Source: Planctomycetota bacterium
Lineage (GTDB): Bacteria; Planctomycetota; Phycisphaerae; WQYP01; JAJZKY01
Assembly (NCBI GenBank): GCA_021803885.1
Contig: JAJZKY010000260.1
Span: forward strand, 1-6,740
Reading direction: 5' to 3'
DNA: 6,740 nucleotides
The translations under genes were made by a program, and so were the position numbers. Within the stretch, counting starts at the first letter, position 1; every line of letters begins with the position of its first letter. The notes under the pieces were generated by a model. The model was not told the origin of the DNA, searched no databases, and worked only from the letters and a program-made list of their open reading frames with translations. Below are positions 6,303 to 6,740 of the stretch, one piece after another.

Positions 6303-6686
6303 TTAACCGTTCATACGGTGTCCCAAAATTACGCCCAGCCTGACCGCCAGCAGGCCAAGTATGACACTCCCGAGAATATAAAACATGGCCCGCCAACCCG
6401 CACCATCTTCCAACATGCGGTTGGATTCCAACATATAGGTTGAAAAAGTGGTGTATGCACCCACAAAGCCCACAGCCACCGCCAGCCGTAGATTTTCCGG
6501 CATGGGAATGCGGTTGCCGGCCACGGTGGCAAACCAGCCCAAAAAAAGACTGCCGCTAAGATTGATGAGCATCGTGCCAACGGGAAAGGGTGAACTCGAA
6601 AACAACTGACCCACAAAAAAACGCGCCATCGTACCGATGAAACCACCGCAGCCGATCGCCAGATATTCCCAAAACCTCTTTTCCAA
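6303..6686 (-). CDS. crcB: Fluoride channel/exporter CrcB (Fluc), 127 aa
   Basis: CrcB is a small four-helix membrane protein that forms an antiparallel dimeric fluoride channel and lowers cytoplasmic fluoride. Family motifs are all present: GGFIGTMARF at 14-23, GTMLINLSGSLFLG at 37-50 with the pore-lining N42, and GFVGAYTTFSTYMLE at 73-87 containing TTFST (79-83). F81 falls at the phenylalanine box, and the break in this helix marks the central Na+ site in known Fluc structures. The length is normal for the family. The frame has no ATG start; TTG at 6686 is chosen because GGAG lies seven bases upstream and the protein then begins just before helix 1. It is followed by the DUF190 gene, the usual partner. 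Confidence 0.96.
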   Translation of the reverse strand: MEKRFWEYLAIGCGGFIGTMARFFVGQLFSSSPFPVGTMLINLSGSLFLGWFATVAGNRIPMPENLRLAVAVGFVGAYTTFSTYMLESNRMLEDGAGWRAMFYILGSVILGLLAVRLGVILGHRMNG

Positions 6687-6740
6687 AACACTGCTCCAAA
6701 GACCGCCATAGACAAAACAACCCCGGCTGATTTGTTATCC
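6687..6740. other. Upstream edge of crcB; no riboswitch seen
   Basis: Only 54 bases upstream of crcB are in the window. Apart from the Shine-Dalgarno they hold no recognisable fluoride-riboswitch core or promoter. The regulatory region probably continues beyond the right edge. Confidence 0.5.
6694..6697 (-). promoter_or_regulatory. Shine-Dalgarno supporting the TTG start of crcB
   Basis: GGAG lies seven bases before the TTG at 6686. Without it the rare start codon would be doubtful; the upstream in-frame codons back to a TAA near the window edge include no ATG or GTG. Confidence 0.7.

Noticed and set aside
6687..6740. Fluoride riboswitch upstream of crcB
   Set aside because: No conserved core of the crcB motif is visible, and only 54 bases are available; it may lie outside the window.
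6732..6740. GGATAACAA resembling half of the lac operator
   Set aside because: Nine bases at the window edge with no symmetric partner; chance resemblance.

Overview
All seven genes found here lie on the minus strand, so the window reads from right to left. The order is crcB (fluoride channel), a tandem DUF190 protein, a candidate promoter, a tryptophan-rich membrane protein of unknown function, a RidA/YjgF-family protein, then mreD, mrdA (PBP2) and rodA. rodA runs off the left edge. No tRNA, rRNA, CRISPR array or transposase gene was seen. GC content is moderate. The extended PBP2, the divergent MreD and the use of GTG and TTG starts would fit a deep-branching Gram-negative lineage such as Planctomycetota (perhaps Phycisphaerae). 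That placement is an impression from protein style and has low confidence.

Right part (about 5454-6740): a complete CrcB/Fluc channel with its signature residues is followed by a protein made of two DUF190 domains. This pairing is widespread and points to fluoride export. No fluoride riboswitch is visible in the 54 bases upstream of crcB.

Middle (about 4359-5453): the intergenic gap holds a perfect TATAAT with a CCGGA-N7-TCCGG dyad beside it. Eight bases downstream lies the ATG of a 31-codon frame whose stop overlaps the GTG assigned to the membrane protein. This is either a leaderless leader peptide coupled to the membrane gene, or a sign that the true N-terminus is shifted by an indel.

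Left part (1-4291): the RidA-like gene has a clear Shine-Dalgarno. It is followed by the elongasome block mreD-mrdA-rodA, which makes and polymerises lateral-wall peptidoglycan. mreB and mreC are not beside it. mrdA and rodA overlap by GTGA. The mrdA GTG start also overlaps, again by GTGA, the stop of a 12-codon micro-ORF that has its own Shine-Dalgarno, so the block looks translationally coupled.

The most concrete anomaly is at the left edge. Bases 1-24 are the exact reverse complement of 1409-1432 inside mrdA, and the RodA reading frame stops looking like RodA exactly there. This looks like a fold-back chimera at a contig end, or less likely a true inversion. The last residues of RodA in this window should not be trusted.
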